A stretch of 64,000 nucleotides of DNA from Amycolatopsis eburnea (GTDB taxonomy: Bacteria > Actinomycetota > Actinomycetes > Mycobacteriales > Pseudonocardiaceae): assembly GCF_003937945.1 (NCBI RefSeq), contig NZ_RSEC01000036.1:1178001-1242000 (forward strand), written 5' to 3'. This document shows positions 43,910 through 52,935 of this stretch, in pieces; within the stretch, counting starts at the first letter, position 1; every line of letters begins with the position of its first letter. Below the pieces are notes generated by a model that saw only the letters and a program-made list of their open reading frames with translations, was not told the origin of the DNA and made no database searches. Made by a program: the position numbers and the translations under genes.

Positions 43910-45214
43910 ATGACGCCAGCTCGGATCGTGGTGGTAGGTACCGGTTACGTCGGCTTGACCACGGGGGCCTGCCTGGCCAGTCTGGGGCATTCCGTCACGT
44001 GCGTGGACGTCGATCGCGCGAAGGTGTCCCGGCTCGGCGCGGGCCGCGTCGACATCCTCGAACCCGGGCTCGCCGACCTGGTCACCCGCGGCATCGCCGC
44101 CGGGCGCCTCCAGTTCGTCGTCGGCGCGCGGGACGCGGTCCGCGACGCGCAGGCGGTGTTCCTCTGCGTGCCGACGCCGATGGGGGCCGGCGGCTCCGCG
44201 GACCTGCGCGCGGTCGAGGCGGTGACCACCGAGATCGGGGACGTCCTGCCCGCCGGGTGCGCGCTGGTCACGAAGTCGACCGTCCCGGTCGGCACGTCGG
44301 AGCGGATCCAGGCGATGCTCGGCCGGCCCGACGTGCCGGTGGTGTCCAACCCCGAGTTCCTCCGCGAAGGCACCGCGGTCGCCGACTTCCTCGGGCCGGA
44401 CCGGATCGTCGTCGGCTCGGCCGACCTCGCCGCCGCGCGCTGGGTCGGCGAGCTGTACGCCGAGCTGGACGCGCCGGTCGTCGTCGCCGACGCCGCCAGC
44501 GCCGAACTGGTCAAGTACGCCGCGAACTGCTACCTCGCGCTGAAGCTGTCCTACGTCAACTCGATCGCCGAGCTGTGCGAACGCCTCGGCGCGGACATCA
44601 CGCTGGTCACCGAGGGCATGGGTTACGACCGGCGGATCGGCCGGACGTTCCTCAAGCCGGGCCCGGGCTGGGGCGGCTCGTGCCTGCCGAAGGACACCAG
44701 CGCGCTGGTCAAGGTGGCCGAGTCGGTGAACTACGACTTCAAGATGCTCACCTCGGCCATCGACGAGAACATCGCCCAGCGCGACCGGATCGTCGCGAAG
44801 ATCGCCGGCGCGGTCGGCGGCACGCTGGCCGGCGCCCGGATCGGCCTGCTCGGCCTGGCGTTCAAGGCGGGCACCAACGACCTGCGCGACTCGCCCGCGC
44901 TCGCCGTGGCGTCCGTGCTGGGCGCGCTCGGCGCCGAGCTGACCGCCTACGACCCGGCGATCGACGGCGGCCTCGACGGGATGACCGTCGTCGACGACGC
45001 CTACCAGGTCGCGAAGGACGCGGACGTCGTCGTGGTGCTGACCGAGTGGGCCGAGTTCAAGCACCTCGACTGGGCGGCGATGGCCGAGCTCATGGACGGC
45101 ATCGACGTCGTCGACACGCGCAATCTGCTCGACCCGCGGGTGCTCGTCGAAGCCGGGCTGGCCTGGCAGGGCGTCGGGCGGCCACGAGCGGCGGCGCGGG
45201 TCAAGGTGTCGTGA
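43910..45214 (+). CDS. UDP-glucose 6-dehydrogenase
   Basis: 434 residues. NAD-binding VVGTGYVGLTTGACLASLGH, TKSTVPVGTSERI, NPEFLREGTAVADF, hinge helix ELVKYAANCYLALKLSYVNSIAELCE, catalytic Cys258 in GPGWGGSCLPKD, and the C-terminal LGLAFKAGTNDLRDSPAL. Oxidises UDP-glucose to UDP-glucuronate, a precursor of acidic cell-surface polymers and of many pentoses. No glycan genes are immediately adjacent; the glycosyltransferase locus at 56-61 kb may use the product, which is inference. Confidence 0.94.
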   Translation: MTPARIVVVGTGYVGLTTGACLASLGHSVTCVDVDRAKVSRLGAGRVDILEPGLADLVTRGIAAGRLQFVVGARDAVRDAQAVFLCVPTPMGAGGSADLRAVEAVTTEIGDVLPAGCALVTKSTVPVGTSERIQAMLGRPDVPVVSNPEFLREGTAVADFLGPDRIVVGSADLAAARWVGELYAELDAPVVVADAASAELVKYAANCYLALKLSYVNSIAELCERLGADITLVTEGMGYDRRIGRTFLKPGPGWGGSCLPKDTSALVKVAESVNYDFKMLTSAIDENIAQRDRIVAKIAGAVGGTLAGARIGLLGLAFKAGTNDLRDSPALAVASVLGALGAELTAYDPAIDGGLDGMTVVDDAYQVAKDADVVVVLTEWAEFKHLDWAAMAELMDGIDVVDTRNLLDPRVLVEAGLAWQGVGRPRAAARVKVS

Positions 45215-45329
45215 AATACGGTGCCCGGCGCGACCTCCTTGGCTAAGGTGATCAGCACGGCATCGCGTGTCGGTCACCGGCTGGGTGAGGCATGGAGGTG
45301 GCGGGAGTGCCCGTGGAGGCATTTCAACC

Positions 45330-45740
45330 GTGTCAGTTTCCGTTGAGTTGAACCATCTGATCGTCCCGTCCCGGAACAACCGGGAATCCGCCGAATTCCT
45401 GGCGAACCTGCTCGGCCTCGAAGTGGGGCAGGAATGGGGTCCGTTCATCCCGGTCGAGACCCGCAACGGGGTCCGGCTGGACTTCGCGACCGTCCCCGAA
45501 GAGGACCTTCGCCTGCAGCACTACTGCTTCTTGATCCCCGAAGACGACTTCGACGCCGTGTTCGCGCGGCTGGTCGAAACCGGCGTGACCTACCACGCCG
45601 ATCCGATGGGGAAGCAGCCCGGCGAAATCAACCACAACCACGGCGGCCGTGGCGTGTACTTCCTCGATCCCGGCGGCAACGGGATGGAGATCATCACGCA
45701 GCCGTACGAGCCGGAGCGGCGGCGTCCGACGGCTTGGTAA
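45330..45740 (+). CDS. VOC (glyoxalase/bleomycin-resistance fold) protein
   Basis: 136 residues from GTG 45330, with GGAGG 9 bp upstream. One VOC domain: VELNHLIVPSRNNRESAEFLANLLGLEVG, QHYCFLIPEDDFDAVFARLVE and GRGVYFLDPGGNGMEIITQPY. The His near the N-terminus and the Glu in NGMEI fit the usual metal ligands. Function open: isomerase, dioxygenase or drug-binding protein. It precedes the gamma-glutamyltransferase by 28 bp. Confidence 0.8.
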   Translation: MSVSVELNHLIVPSRNNRESAEFLANLLGLEVGQEWGPFIPVETRNGVRLDFATVPEEDLRLQHYCFLIPEDDFDAVFARLVETGVTYHADPMGKQPGEINHNHGGRGVYFLDPGGNGMEIITQPYEPERRRPTAW

Positions 45741-45768
45741 TTCGTTAGCGTTGCGTACTATCGGGGGC

Positions 45769-47535
45769 ATGTTCACGACGCGGCCGGAGCTGGCCGGCAC
45801 CTTCGGGATGGTGGCATCGACGCACTGGCTGGCTTCGGCCACCGGGATGGCGGTGCTGGAGGACGGCGGCAACGCGTTCGACGCGGCGGTCGCCGCCGGG
45901 TTCGTCCTGCAGGTCGCCGAGCCGCACCTCTGCGGGCCGGCGGGCCAGGTGCCCGGCCTCTTCGTGACCGCGGACGACCCGACCCCGCGGGCGCTGGCCG
46001 GTCAAGGCCCGTCGCCCGCGGGGGCCACGCCCGAGCACTTCGCGTCGCTGGGTCTGGACCTGATCCCCGGCAGCGGCCTGCTCCCGGCGACCGTCCCGGG
46101 CGCGTGGGACGGCTGGCTGCTGCTGCTTCGCGACTACGGCACGAAGTCGCTTCGCACGGTGCTGTCCTACGCGATCGGCTACGCCCGCAACGGTGTTCCG
46201 CTGGTGTCGCGCGTCTCGGACACGATCGGCGCGGTCGCGGGCTTGTTCACCGAGCACTGGCCGACGTCGGCCGCGCTGTGGCTGCCGGACGGCAAACCGG
46301 CGTCGGGCCTGCAAAAGAACCCGGCCCTGGCGGACACCTGGGAACGGCTGCTGCGGGAAGCCGAAGCCGTCCCGGGCCGCGAAGCGCAGATCGACGCCGG
46401 ACGTCGTGCCTGGTCACAGGGTTTCGTCGCCGAAGCGATCGAGGAGTTCAGCCGGACCGCGTTCCGCGACGACTCCGGCCGCGACCATGCGGGCCTGCTG
46501 ACCGGCGACGACCTGGCGTCGTGGTCGGCGACGTACGAGGAACCGGCGTTCGTGGACGTCGACGACTGGCGCCTGGTCAAGATGGGTGGCTGGACGCAGG
46601 GGCCGGCACTGCTCCAGCAGGCGTTGCTGCTGCACGGCTTCCGCGACGAGTTGTCCTTTGTGGACGGAGTCGCGTCGGAGCGCACGGTGCACCTGGCGAC
46701 CGAGGCGGCGAAGCTCGCCTTCGCGGACCGCGAAGCGTGGTACGGCGACACGGACGTCCCGCTGGATGTCTTGCTCTCGCCGTCGTACACGGACTCGCGA
46801 CGAGCGTTGATCACCGACACGGCGTCGGATTCCCTGCGCCCGGGCGACGCCCGCGGCCCGGCCCGGCTCCCGGCGATCCTGGACTCACTGCGGGGTGTGC
46901 GCGTCGAAGGCGGCGCCACGGGCGAGCCGACGGTCGGCCCCCAGGGCCAGACCCGGGGCGACACGGTCCACCTGGACGTCGTCGACGCGGCCGGCAACCT
47001 GGTTTCGCTGACGCCGTCGGGTGGCTGGCTGCAGTCGAGCCCGACGATCCCGTCGCTCGGGTTCTGCCTGGACTCGCGCGGGCAGATGTTCTGGCTGGAG
47101 CAGGGCCTCCCGAATTCGCTGGCCCCGCGCAAGCGCCCCCGGATCACGCTGTCCCCGTCCCTGGCCCTGCGCGACGGCGTCCCGACGCTGGCGTTCGGCA
47201 CCCCCGGCGGCGACCAGCAGGACCAGTGGCAGCTGTGCTTCTGGCTCGCCCACGTCTACGGCGGCCTGAACCTCCAGGAGTCGATCGACGCACCGGCCTG
47301 GCACACGACGGCGTTCCCCAGCTCGTTCTACCCGCGCTCCTGGAACCCGCGCGAGCTGGTGGTGGAGTCCAGGCTGGGAAAGTCCACTTTGGACGGCTTG
47401 CGCGCCCGCGGCCACGAGGTGGTGGACGCGGGCGATTGGGCACTGGGCCGGTTGTCGGCGGTCTCCCGAACGGACGGGTTGTTGCGAGCGTCGGCCAACG
47501 CCCGCGGCATGCAGGGCTACGCCGCGGGGCGTTAG
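45769..47535 (+). CDS. Gamma-glutamyltransferase-family Ntn hydrolase
   Basis: 588 residues, no obvious signal peptide. GGT marks: GMAVLEDGGNAFDAAVAAGFVLQVAEPHLCGPAGQ near 25-60, where substrate-binding residues lie, and the processing-site nucleophile Thr399 in RGDTVHLDVVDAAGNLVSLTPSGGW. The canonical TTH reads TVH here; the nucleophile itself is kept. Autocleavage would give large and small chains. Cleaves gamma-glutamyl bonds (glutathione) or, in some relatives, acylates cephalosporins. It may pair functionally with the preceding VOC gene. Confidence 0.86.
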   Translation: MFTTRPELAGTFGMVASTHWLASATGMAVLEDGGNAFDAAVAAGFVLQVAEPHLCGPAGQVPGLFVTADDPTPRALAGQGPSPAGATPEHFASLGLDLIPGSGLLPATVPGAWDGWLLLLRDYGTKSLRTVLSYAIGYARNGVPLVSRVSDTIGAVAGLFTEHWPTSAALWLPDGKPASGLQKNPALADTWERLLREAEAVPGREAQIDAGRRAWSQGFVAEAIEEFSRTAFRDDSGRDHAGLLTGDDLASWSATYEEPAFVDVDDWRLVKMGGWTQGPALLQQALLLHGFRDELSFVDGVASERTVHLATEAAKLAFADREAWYGDTDVPLDVLLSPSYTDSRRALITDTASDSLRPGDARGPARLPAILDSLRGVRVEGGATGEPTVGPQGQTRGDTVHLDVVDAAGNLVSLTPSGGWLQSSPTIPSLGFCLDSRGQMFWLEQGLPNSLAPRKRPRITLSPSLALRDGVPTLAFGTPGGDQQDQWQLCFWLAHVYGGLNLQESIDAPAWHTTAFPSSFYPRSWNPRELVVESRLGKSTLDGLRARGHEVVDAGDWALGRLSAVSRTDGLLRASANARGMQGYAAGR

Positions 47536-47804
47536 GGCGCGAGCGAGGTCCAGCCGCCGCCCTCGGCGAGCAGCGTGCGCACTCCCTCGGCGTGGCCGGC
47601 GAACCCGGCGAGATCGTTGTGCAGCAGCGCCATCCGCTCGCCGTCGAGCGGGGTGGTGTCGCCCTGCCACAGCTCGCAGATCCAGCTGGCCGCCAGGTGC
47701 ATCGACCGCACCAGCCCGGCGACCTCGGTCCCCGCGGCCGTGGAGACGATCTCGTCGCAGGCGTTCACCAGCTCACGCAGCCCGCACAGCCGAGTTATCC
47801 ACAT
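47532..47804 (-). CDS. Small hypothetical protein
   Basis: 90 residues, mostly helical (LCGLRELVNACDEIVSTAAG, VAGLVRSMHLAASWICELWQGD, MALLHNDLAGFAGHAEGVRTLLAEG). No signal or membrane segment, no known family. The reading overlaps the convergent GGT gene by 4 bp. The start is uncertain: ATG 47804 falls at the end of a TTATCCACA sequence and has no clear ribosome-binding site. Confidence 0.55.
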   Translation of the reverse strand: MWITRLCGLRELVNACDEIVSTAAGTEVAGLVRSMHLAASWICELWQGDTTPLDGERMALLHNDLAGFAGHAEGVRTLLAEGGGWTSLAP

Positions 47805-47937
47805 GCGCTCCGGCTATCCACAGATTTGCGGCGTCACTCTTTCGAGGCCCCCACTCCCGATACGCTGGACAAGGGGCCGGCCCCCGGAGAGGGCGGGGGC
47901 TGGGTAAGTGAGCCAGACAGGCGCTCGGCCCGAGGGA

Positions 47938-48825
47938 TCAGCTGCCGGGCTTCTCCCACAGCCAGAACTCGATGCCCTGGTTGTCGACGCAGTCCGCCGT
48001 CGTCCCGTACGGGTGGTTCTCCACCTCACCCGCCCGGCCGCCCTGCTCGCGCACCCGCGTCAACGCCGCGGCGAGGTCGTCGACCGCGTACATCAGCTTC
48101 CAGCCCACCTGCCGGTCACCGGCCCACAACCCGCCCTCGAGGCCCGGCCCCGAGAAGCCCCAGGCGTCCGGCACCGACCCCGGCGTGAACTGCCAGCCCA
48201 GCACCGCGCCGTAGAACGACTTCGCGGGTTCGGCTTCCGGGACCTGGAACGTGAAGTACATGGCCTCACCCGGCTTCGGCGAGGCCGGGGCGGGGGCTGA
48301 GACCGCGGCCTGCGAAACCAGCCAGCGCTGCCCGAACGGGTCACGGAACGAGCCACCCCTTCCGTACGGCGAATCGCTCACCGCCCGGATCAGCGTCGCC
48401 CCGCGCTCCAGCGCCCGGGCCACCGACACGTCCGGGTCCGGCACCTCCACCCGCACCGACGCCCCACCCTCGCGTGGGGCGACGTGGCCGATCTCGGGGT
48501 ATTCCTCGGCGAGCATCAGCACCGCGTCGCCGATGGCCAGCTCGGCGTGGCCGACGCGGCCGTCGTCCATCAGGATCGGGTCGCCGCGGCGGACGGCGCC
48601 GAACACCTCGACGTAGAAGTCGAGGGCGGCGCGGGCGTCGGACACCGCCAGGTACGGCGTCAGCGAGCGCAGTTCGGCGGTGGTGGCCGGCGCTTCGGAA
48701 GTGGTCGTCATCTCGGCTCCGTTCAGGATCGTGCGGCGCAGGTTGTCGCGCAGCTCGGCGGCGAAGTCCGGGTCGGGTTCGACCCGTGCGGAGGGACGGC
48801 GGAGCGCGTCGAACGGCTCAGGCAT
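47938..48825 (-). CDS. Two-domain VOC protein with sigma-partner-like N-terminus
   Basis: 295 residues from ATG 48825. The first 42 residues (MPEPFDALRRPSARVEPDPDF, AELRDNLRRTILNG) are a conserved extension I recall on proteins encoded right after ECF sigma factors. Then come two VOC halves: one at about 50-170 (LTPYLAVSDARAALDFYVEVFG, GGSFRDPFGQRWLV) and one at about 185-295 (MYFTFQVPEAEPAKSFYGAVLGW, DNQGIEFWLWEKPG). Its start overlaps the sigma gene stop by 8 bp, so it is made from the same transcript. Catalytic role unknown. Confidence 0.8.
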   Translation of the reverse strand: MPEPFDALRRPSARVEPDPDFAAELRDNLRRTILNGAEMTTTSEAPATTAELRSLTPYLAVSDARAALDFYVEVFGAVRRGDPILMDDGRVGHAELAIGDAVLMLAEEYPEIGHVAPREGGASVRVEVPDPDVSVARALERGATLIRAVSDSPYGRGGSFRDPFGQRWLVSQAAVSAPAPASPKPGEAMYFTFQVPEAEPAKSFYGAVLGWQFTPGSVPDAWGFSGPGLEGGLWAGDRQVGWKLMYAVDDLAAALTRVREQGGRAGEVENHPYGTTADCVDNQGIEFWLWEKPGS

Positions 48826-49342
48826 CGCGACCCTCCTTCTCTTCGTAGGCACGCCGGAACGCGGCGCGGGCCCGCACGAGCAACGCCTCGGTCGCGTGCA
48901 CGCTGCGGCCCAGGTGGCCGGCGACCTCGGGCACCCCGAGGCCGTCGACGTACCGGAGGGTCAGCGCGGCCCGGTGGTGCGGGCCGAGCGAGTCGAGCAC
49001 CTGTCTCGCGCGCAGGGCGTCGAGCTGCTCGTCCCACGGGTCTTCGACGTCCGGCTCGCTGTCGTGCACGAGCCGCAAGCCGCGTTCCTCGCGTTCTTTG
49101 CGCCGCCAGTGGTCGGCGAGCTTGTGCCGGGCGACGCCGATCAGCCACCCGGTGCTCACTGGAGGTGCGTATTCCTTGCGACAGGCGGCGACCGCGCCGA
49201 GGAACGTCTCGGACGTCAGCTCCTCGGCGAGCGTGCGGTCGCCGCAGCGGGACAGCAGGTACCCGTAGACCTCCGGCAGCGCGGTCTCGTAGAGGCCGAG
49301 CAGCGCGAAGGCCGGGTCCGGTCGTACCCGAGGTTCCGTCAC
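48818..49342 (-). CDS. ECF-type RNA polymerase sigma factor
   Basis: 174 residues. Region 2: LYETALPEVYGYLLSRCGDRTLAEELTSETFLGAV and VSTGWLIGVARHKLADHWRRKERE. Region 4: LDSLGPHHRAALTLRYVDGLGVPEVAGHLGRSVHATEALLVRARAAFRRAY, with the helix-turn-helix at GLGVPEVAGHLGRSVHATE. No anti-sigma gene is present; the only partner is the overlapping VOC gene. GTG at 49342 has SD-like GGAGG only 1-2 bases away, so translation may start poorly or the transcript be nearly leaderless. Confidence 0.87.
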   Translation of the reverse strand: MTEPRVRPDPAFALLGLYETALPEVYGYLLSRCGDRTLAEELTSETFLGAVAACRKEYAPPVSTGWLIGVARHKLADHWRRKEREERGLRLVHDSEPDVEDPWDEQLDALRARQVLDSLGPHHRAALTLRYVDGLGVPEVAGHLGRSVHATEALLVRARAAFRRAYEEKEGRDA

Positions 49343-49395
49343 ACCTCCATAGTCGTCCGGGGGACGGCTTTTCCGACGGGTGAAATCCGGGATTT

Positions 49396-50820
49396 CTAAA
49401 CCCGCGGGTCCGGCAGCCGCCGCCCGGTGATCGCGACGATCGCCGCCAGCAGCGCCACCACCCCGATCACCACCGCGAACGCGTCCCGGCTGCCCAGCGA
49501 GCCGGCGAGTGCCGCGTACAGGCTCCCCAGCGTCGCGACGCCCAGCGCCAGCGACGTCTGCTGGTTCGTCGTCATCACGCCGCTGCCCACGCCGGCCAGG
49601 TCGGTCGGCACGTGCGACAGGACGATCCGGAACAGCGTCGTCATGGCGAGGGCGTTCCCGACACCGATCGCCACCATCGACGGCGCCAGGTCGAGCACGG
49701 TCAGGTTCGGCCACTGCGCCAGCGTCGTGCACAGCAGCGCCACCATCCCGAGCGCCGTGACCGCGCCGCCGACCGGGACGACCCGCTGGCCGTAGCGGGC
49801 CACCAGCCGGCTGCTCAGCATCGACACCGTGAAGTACGCGACGGCCAGCGGCGTCAGCGCGACACCGGCGCCGAGCGGCCCGAAGTGCAGGCCTTCCTGC
49901 AGCGTCATGGCGTAGACGAACATGAACGAACCGAACGCGGCGAAGAACGGGATCGCCACCATCAGCCCGCGCCGGACGCTCGGCAGCCGCAGCACCGACG
50001 GCGGCAGCAGCGGCGTGCCGCCGGTCCGCTCCAGGCGCCGTTCGACGTGGACCAGTGCCGCGGCCGCGAAGGGGAAGACGGCCAGCAGCGCGATCGTCCA
50101 CGCCGGCCAGCCCAGCGCGCGGCCTTCCATCAGCGGGACCAGCAACGACAGCAGCGTCACGGCCAGCAGCAGCGTGCCGAGCCGGTCGACGCCCAGCGGG
50201 TTGTGCGCGCGGCTCTCCGGCAGGCGGCGGGCCAGCACCAGCACCACCAGGCCGATCGGCACGTTCACCAGGAAGATCGGCCGCCAGCCGCTGCCGAACA
50301 GGTCCGCGGCCACCAGGCCGCCACCGAGGAGCTGGCCGACCACCGTGGAGAGGCCGCCGGTCGCGCCGAACAGCCCCAGCGCGCGCGAGCGCTCTTCGCC
50401 GGACGTCGTCGCCTGGATGATCGAGAGCACCTGCGGCAGCAGCAACGCCGACGCCGCCCCCTGCGCGGCGCGGGCGATCACCAGCGTGCCCGCCGTCGGC
50501 GCGAGCCCGCAGGCCAGCGACGTCAGCGTGAACAGCCAGAGGCCCCAGAAGAACAGCCGCCGCCTGCCGAACGAGTCGCCGAGGCGGCCGCCGACCACCA
50601 GCAGCACCGCGTACGCGATGCCGTAGGCGGCGACCACCAGTTCCAGGGTCGCGGTCGAGGCGTGCAGGTCGGCGTTGATCGTCGGCAGCGCGACGTTGAC
50701 GATGAAGAAGTCGATGATCGGCAGCGCCGCCCCCAGCAGCACCGTGACCAGGCCGGCGGGGGTCAGCCCAGGCCGGACGGGAGCGCCGGTGGTGTTCGGC
50801 GCGAGTTCAGTCGTGGTCAT
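49396..50820 (-). CDS. MFS drug exporter, DHA2 (14-helix) family
   Basis: 474 residues, about 14 membrane helices. LGAALPIIDFFIVNVALPTI in helix 1, motif A GGRLGDSFGRRRLFFWGL, the antiporter motif C region GATGGLSTVVGQLLGGGL and RPIFLVNVPIGLVVLVLA are typical of EmrB/QacA-like pumps. ATG at 50820 is chosen over a start 48 bp upstream, which would place the operator repeat inside the gene. Divergent from an MmyB-type regulator over about 100 bp containing CTGGTACCAG repeats, so a repressed exporter is likely. Confidence 0.9.
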   Translation of the reverse strand: MTTTELAPNTTGAPVRPGLTPAGLVTVLLGAALPIIDFFIVNVALPTINADLHASTATLELVVAAYGIAYAVLLVVGGRLGDSFGRRRLFFWGLWLFTLTSLACGLAPTAGTLVIARAAQGAASALLLPQVLSIIQATTSGEERSRALGLFGATGGLSTVVGQLLGGGLVAADLFGSGWRPIFLVNVPIGLVVLVLARRLPESRAHNPLGVDRLGTLLLAVTLLSLLVPLMEGRALGWPAWTIALLAVFPFAAAALVHVERRLERTGGTPLLPPSVLRLPSVRRGLMVAIPFFAAFGSFMFVYAMTLQEGLHFGPLGAGVALTPLAVAYFTVSMLSSRLVARYGQRVVPVGGAVTALGMVALLCTTLAQWPNLTVLDLAPSMVAIGVGNALAMTTLFRIVLSHVPTDLAGVGSGVMTTNQQTSLALGVATLGSLYAALAGSLGSRDAFAVVIGVVALLAAIVAITGRRLPDPRV

Positions 50821-50845
50821 GGGTACTACGATCGACCCGGTTTTA

Positions 50846-50859
50846 AACTGGTACCAGTT
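50846..50859. promoter_or_regulatory. Operator candidate 1, exporter/regulator promoter
   Basis: AACTGGTACCAGTT, a perfect 14-bp palindrome in the exporter-regulator gap. A half copy CTGGTAC follows at 50870-50876. Confidence 0.65.
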
Positions 50860-50885
50860 GGTGTTCATCCTGGTACTGCCACTAC

Positions 50886-50895
50886 CTGGTACCAG
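50886..50895. promoter_or_regulatory. Operator candidate 2, exporter/regulator promoter
   Basis: CTGGTACCAG again, 30 bp centre to centre from operator candidate 1... the two centres lie near 50852 and 50890. A weaker copy, CCTGGCACCAT, runs into the regulator start codon at 50922. Confidence 0.6.
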
Positions 50896-50921
50896 TTTCG
50901 CGGGCGTGCCATCCTGGCACC

Positions 50922-51752
50922 ATGACCACCGCCGTCGAATCCGAACTGCGCCGCCAGGAACTCGCGAGGTTCCTGCGCAGCCGGCGCGAGCGGATCACGC
51001 CCGAGCAGGTCGGGCTCCCGATCCTGGGCCGCCGCCGCACGCCGGGGCTGCGCCGCGAAGAGGTCGCGCAGCTCGCCGGGGTGGGGGTCACCTGGTACAC
51101 GTGGCTGGAGCAGGGCCGCGACATCAACGCGTCCGAGCAGGTGCTGCAGGCGATCGCCCGCACGCTGCGGCTCGACCCGCACGAGCACACCCACCTCTTC
51201 CGCCTGGCCGGCGCGCCCGAGCCCGAAGGCGAGAAGGACTGCCAGGTCATCACGCCGGCGATGGAGCTGATGCTCCGGAAGCTGGAGCCGTACCCGGTCG
51301 CGGTCCGCAACGCGCGCTGCGACCTGCTCGCCTACAACCGCGGCTACACCTGGCTGATGGGCGACGTCGACGCGATCCCGTTCGCCGACCGCAACACCCT
51401 GGTCCAGTGCCTGCTCAACCCCGAGTGGCGCGCGCGGATGCTGGACTGGGAGACGAACATCCCGCGCGTGATCGCGTCCTTCCGTGCGGCGATGGCCGAC
51501 CACGTCGCCGAGCCGGCGTGGAAGCAGCTGGTCAAGCGCCTCAAGGCGGAGTCGCCGCTGTTCGCCGAGCTCTGGCCGCACCACGACGTCAACTCGGAGC
51601 CGATCCGCACCAAGCGTTACCAGCACCCCGACGTCGGGCTGCTGCGGTTCAACTTCACCTACCTCCACTACGGCCGCCGCTCGGAGATCACCGTGTCGAC
51701 CTACACCCCGGCCGACGAGGAGACCGCGGCGAAGCTGCCGCTCGTGTTCTGA
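50922..51752 (+). CDS. XRE-family regulator with MmyB-like ligand domain
   Basis: 276 residues. The N-terminal HTH (about 15-90) has the family phrases LARFLRSRRERITPEQVGLP, RRTPGLRREEVAQLAGVGVTWYTWLEQGR and VLQAIARTLRLDPHEHTHLFRLAG. The MmyB-like C-terminal domain (about 105-270) includes PYPVAVRNARCDLLAYN and FNFTYLHYGRRSEITVSTYTPAD; such domains bind fatty-acid-like ligands in solved relatives. No ribosome-binding site precedes ATG 50922, so translation may be leaderless. Likely repressor of the divergent DHA2 exporter and itself. Confidence 0.88.
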   Translation: MTTAVESELRRQELARFLRSRRERITPEQVGLPILGRRRTPGLRREEVAQLAGVGVTWYTWLEQGRDINASEQVLQAIARTLRLDPHEHTHLFRLAGAPEPEGEKDCQVITPAMELMLRKLEPYPVAVRNARCDLLAYNRGYTWLMGDVDAIPFADRNTLVQCLLNPEWRARMLDWETNIPRVIASFRAAMADHVAEPAWKQLVKRLKAESPLFAELWPHHDVNSEPIRTKRYQHPDVGLLRFNFTYLHYGRRSEITVSTYTPADEETAAKLPLVF

Positions 51753-51828
51753 CTACGGCGTACGGCGTACGCGGGGAGTCGCTCCGAGACGGACGCGGCC
51801 CGGCCCCGCGACCGGTAGTTTTCGCGGC

Positions 51829-52935
51829 ATGAGATGGCCGCCGTGGGTGGGGCGCGTGGTGCGCACCGTCGTCGTCACCGGGTTCGTGCTCGGGGCGACC
51901 AGTGGTGCGTCGCGCTGGCAGCCCGGCTCGCCGCCGATGACGCCGCTCGCGGTCGCGTGGCTCGCCGCCACCGGGCTGACGCTGCTGCTCGTCCACCGCT
52001 TCCCGCTGACGATCTTCCTGCTCACGACGGCGTCGGCGTTCGGCTACTACGCCTCCGGGCTGCCCGGCGGGCCGGTCATCCTCGTCCCGACCGTCGCGCT
52101 CTTCCTGCTCACCCGGCAGCGCGGGCCGCTGACCGCCGGGATCACCGGGTCCGCCGCGCTGGCCGTGCTCTACCTGGTCCACATCGTGACGTCGGGGTCG
52201 TTCGCGCTGGAGTTCGGCGCCGGGTTCCTCGTCGTCTGGCTGGTCGCGGTGATCGGCGTCGGCACCGCCGTGCGGTACCAGCTCGACGCGCTCGCCGCCC
52301 GCCGCGAGCAGGCCGACGAGCACCGCCACCGGCTCGCCGAGCAGGAGCGGCTGCGCATCGCCCGCGAGGTCCACGACGTCGTCGCGCACAGCCTCGCCAT
52401 GATCAACGTCCAGGCCGGCGTCGCCGCGCACGTCGCCGACCGGCGGCCCGAGCAGGCGAAGGAGGCGCTGCTGAACATCAAGGCGGCCAGCGCGTCCGCG
52501 CTCAAGGACCTCCGCGCGACCCTGGCCGTGCTGCGCTCCGGCGAGGACAAGGCACCCGCGCCGAGCCTCGCCCAGGCCGGTGAGCTGCTGGACCACGCCC
52601 GCGACGCCGGGCTGGCGGTTGACGTCCACGGCGAGCCGGGCGACCTCCCGGCGCCGGTCGACGCGGCCGCGTACCGGATCCTGCAGGAGTCGCTGACCAA
52701 CGTCGTCCGGCACGCCGACCGGCCGGAACACGTCGACGTCCGGTTCGAGCGGCGGCCAGGTGCCTTCACGCTGAAGGTGCGTGACGACGGCCGCGGTACA
52801 GCCCAGCCGACGCCCGGCCACGGCCTGCGGGGCATGGGCGAACGCGCCGCGGCGCTCGGCGGCCGGTGCACCGCCGGGCCGGTCGACGGCGGTTTCGAAG
52901 TGTGCGTCGAGCTACCGATCGAGGGGGAAGCATGA
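51829..52935 (+). CDS. Sensor histidine kinase (NarL-type partner, HisKA_3)
   Basis: 368 residues. Five or so N-terminal membrane helices (about 12-150) with little extracellular sequence, then a short coiled linker (LAARREQADEHRHRLAEQERLRIA). The HisKA_3 box has phosphorylated His182 in AREVHDVVAHSLAMINVQAG. The ATP-binding domain has ILQESLTNVVRHA (N box), RDDGRG (G1) and GHGLRGMGERAAALGG (G2). Signal unknown, possibly membrane stress. ATGA-type overlap with the response regulator. Confidence 0.92.
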   Translation: MRWPPWVGRVVRTVVVTGFVLGATSGASRWQPGSPPMTPLAVAWLAATGLTLLLVHRFPLTIFLLTTASAFGYYASGLPGGPVILVPTVALFLLTRQRGPLTAGITGSAALAVLYLVHIVTSGSFALEFGAGFLVVWLVAVIGVGTAVRYQLDALAARREQADEHRHRLAEQERLRIAREVHDVVAHSLAMINVQAGVAAHVADRRPEQAKEALLNIKAASASALKDLRATLAVLRSGEDKAPAPSLAQAGELLDHARDAGLAVDVHGEPGDLPAPVDAAAYRILQESLTNVVRHADRPEHVDVRFERRPGAFTLKVRDDGRGTAQPTPGHGLRGMGERAAALGGRCTAGPVDGGFEVCVELPIEGEA

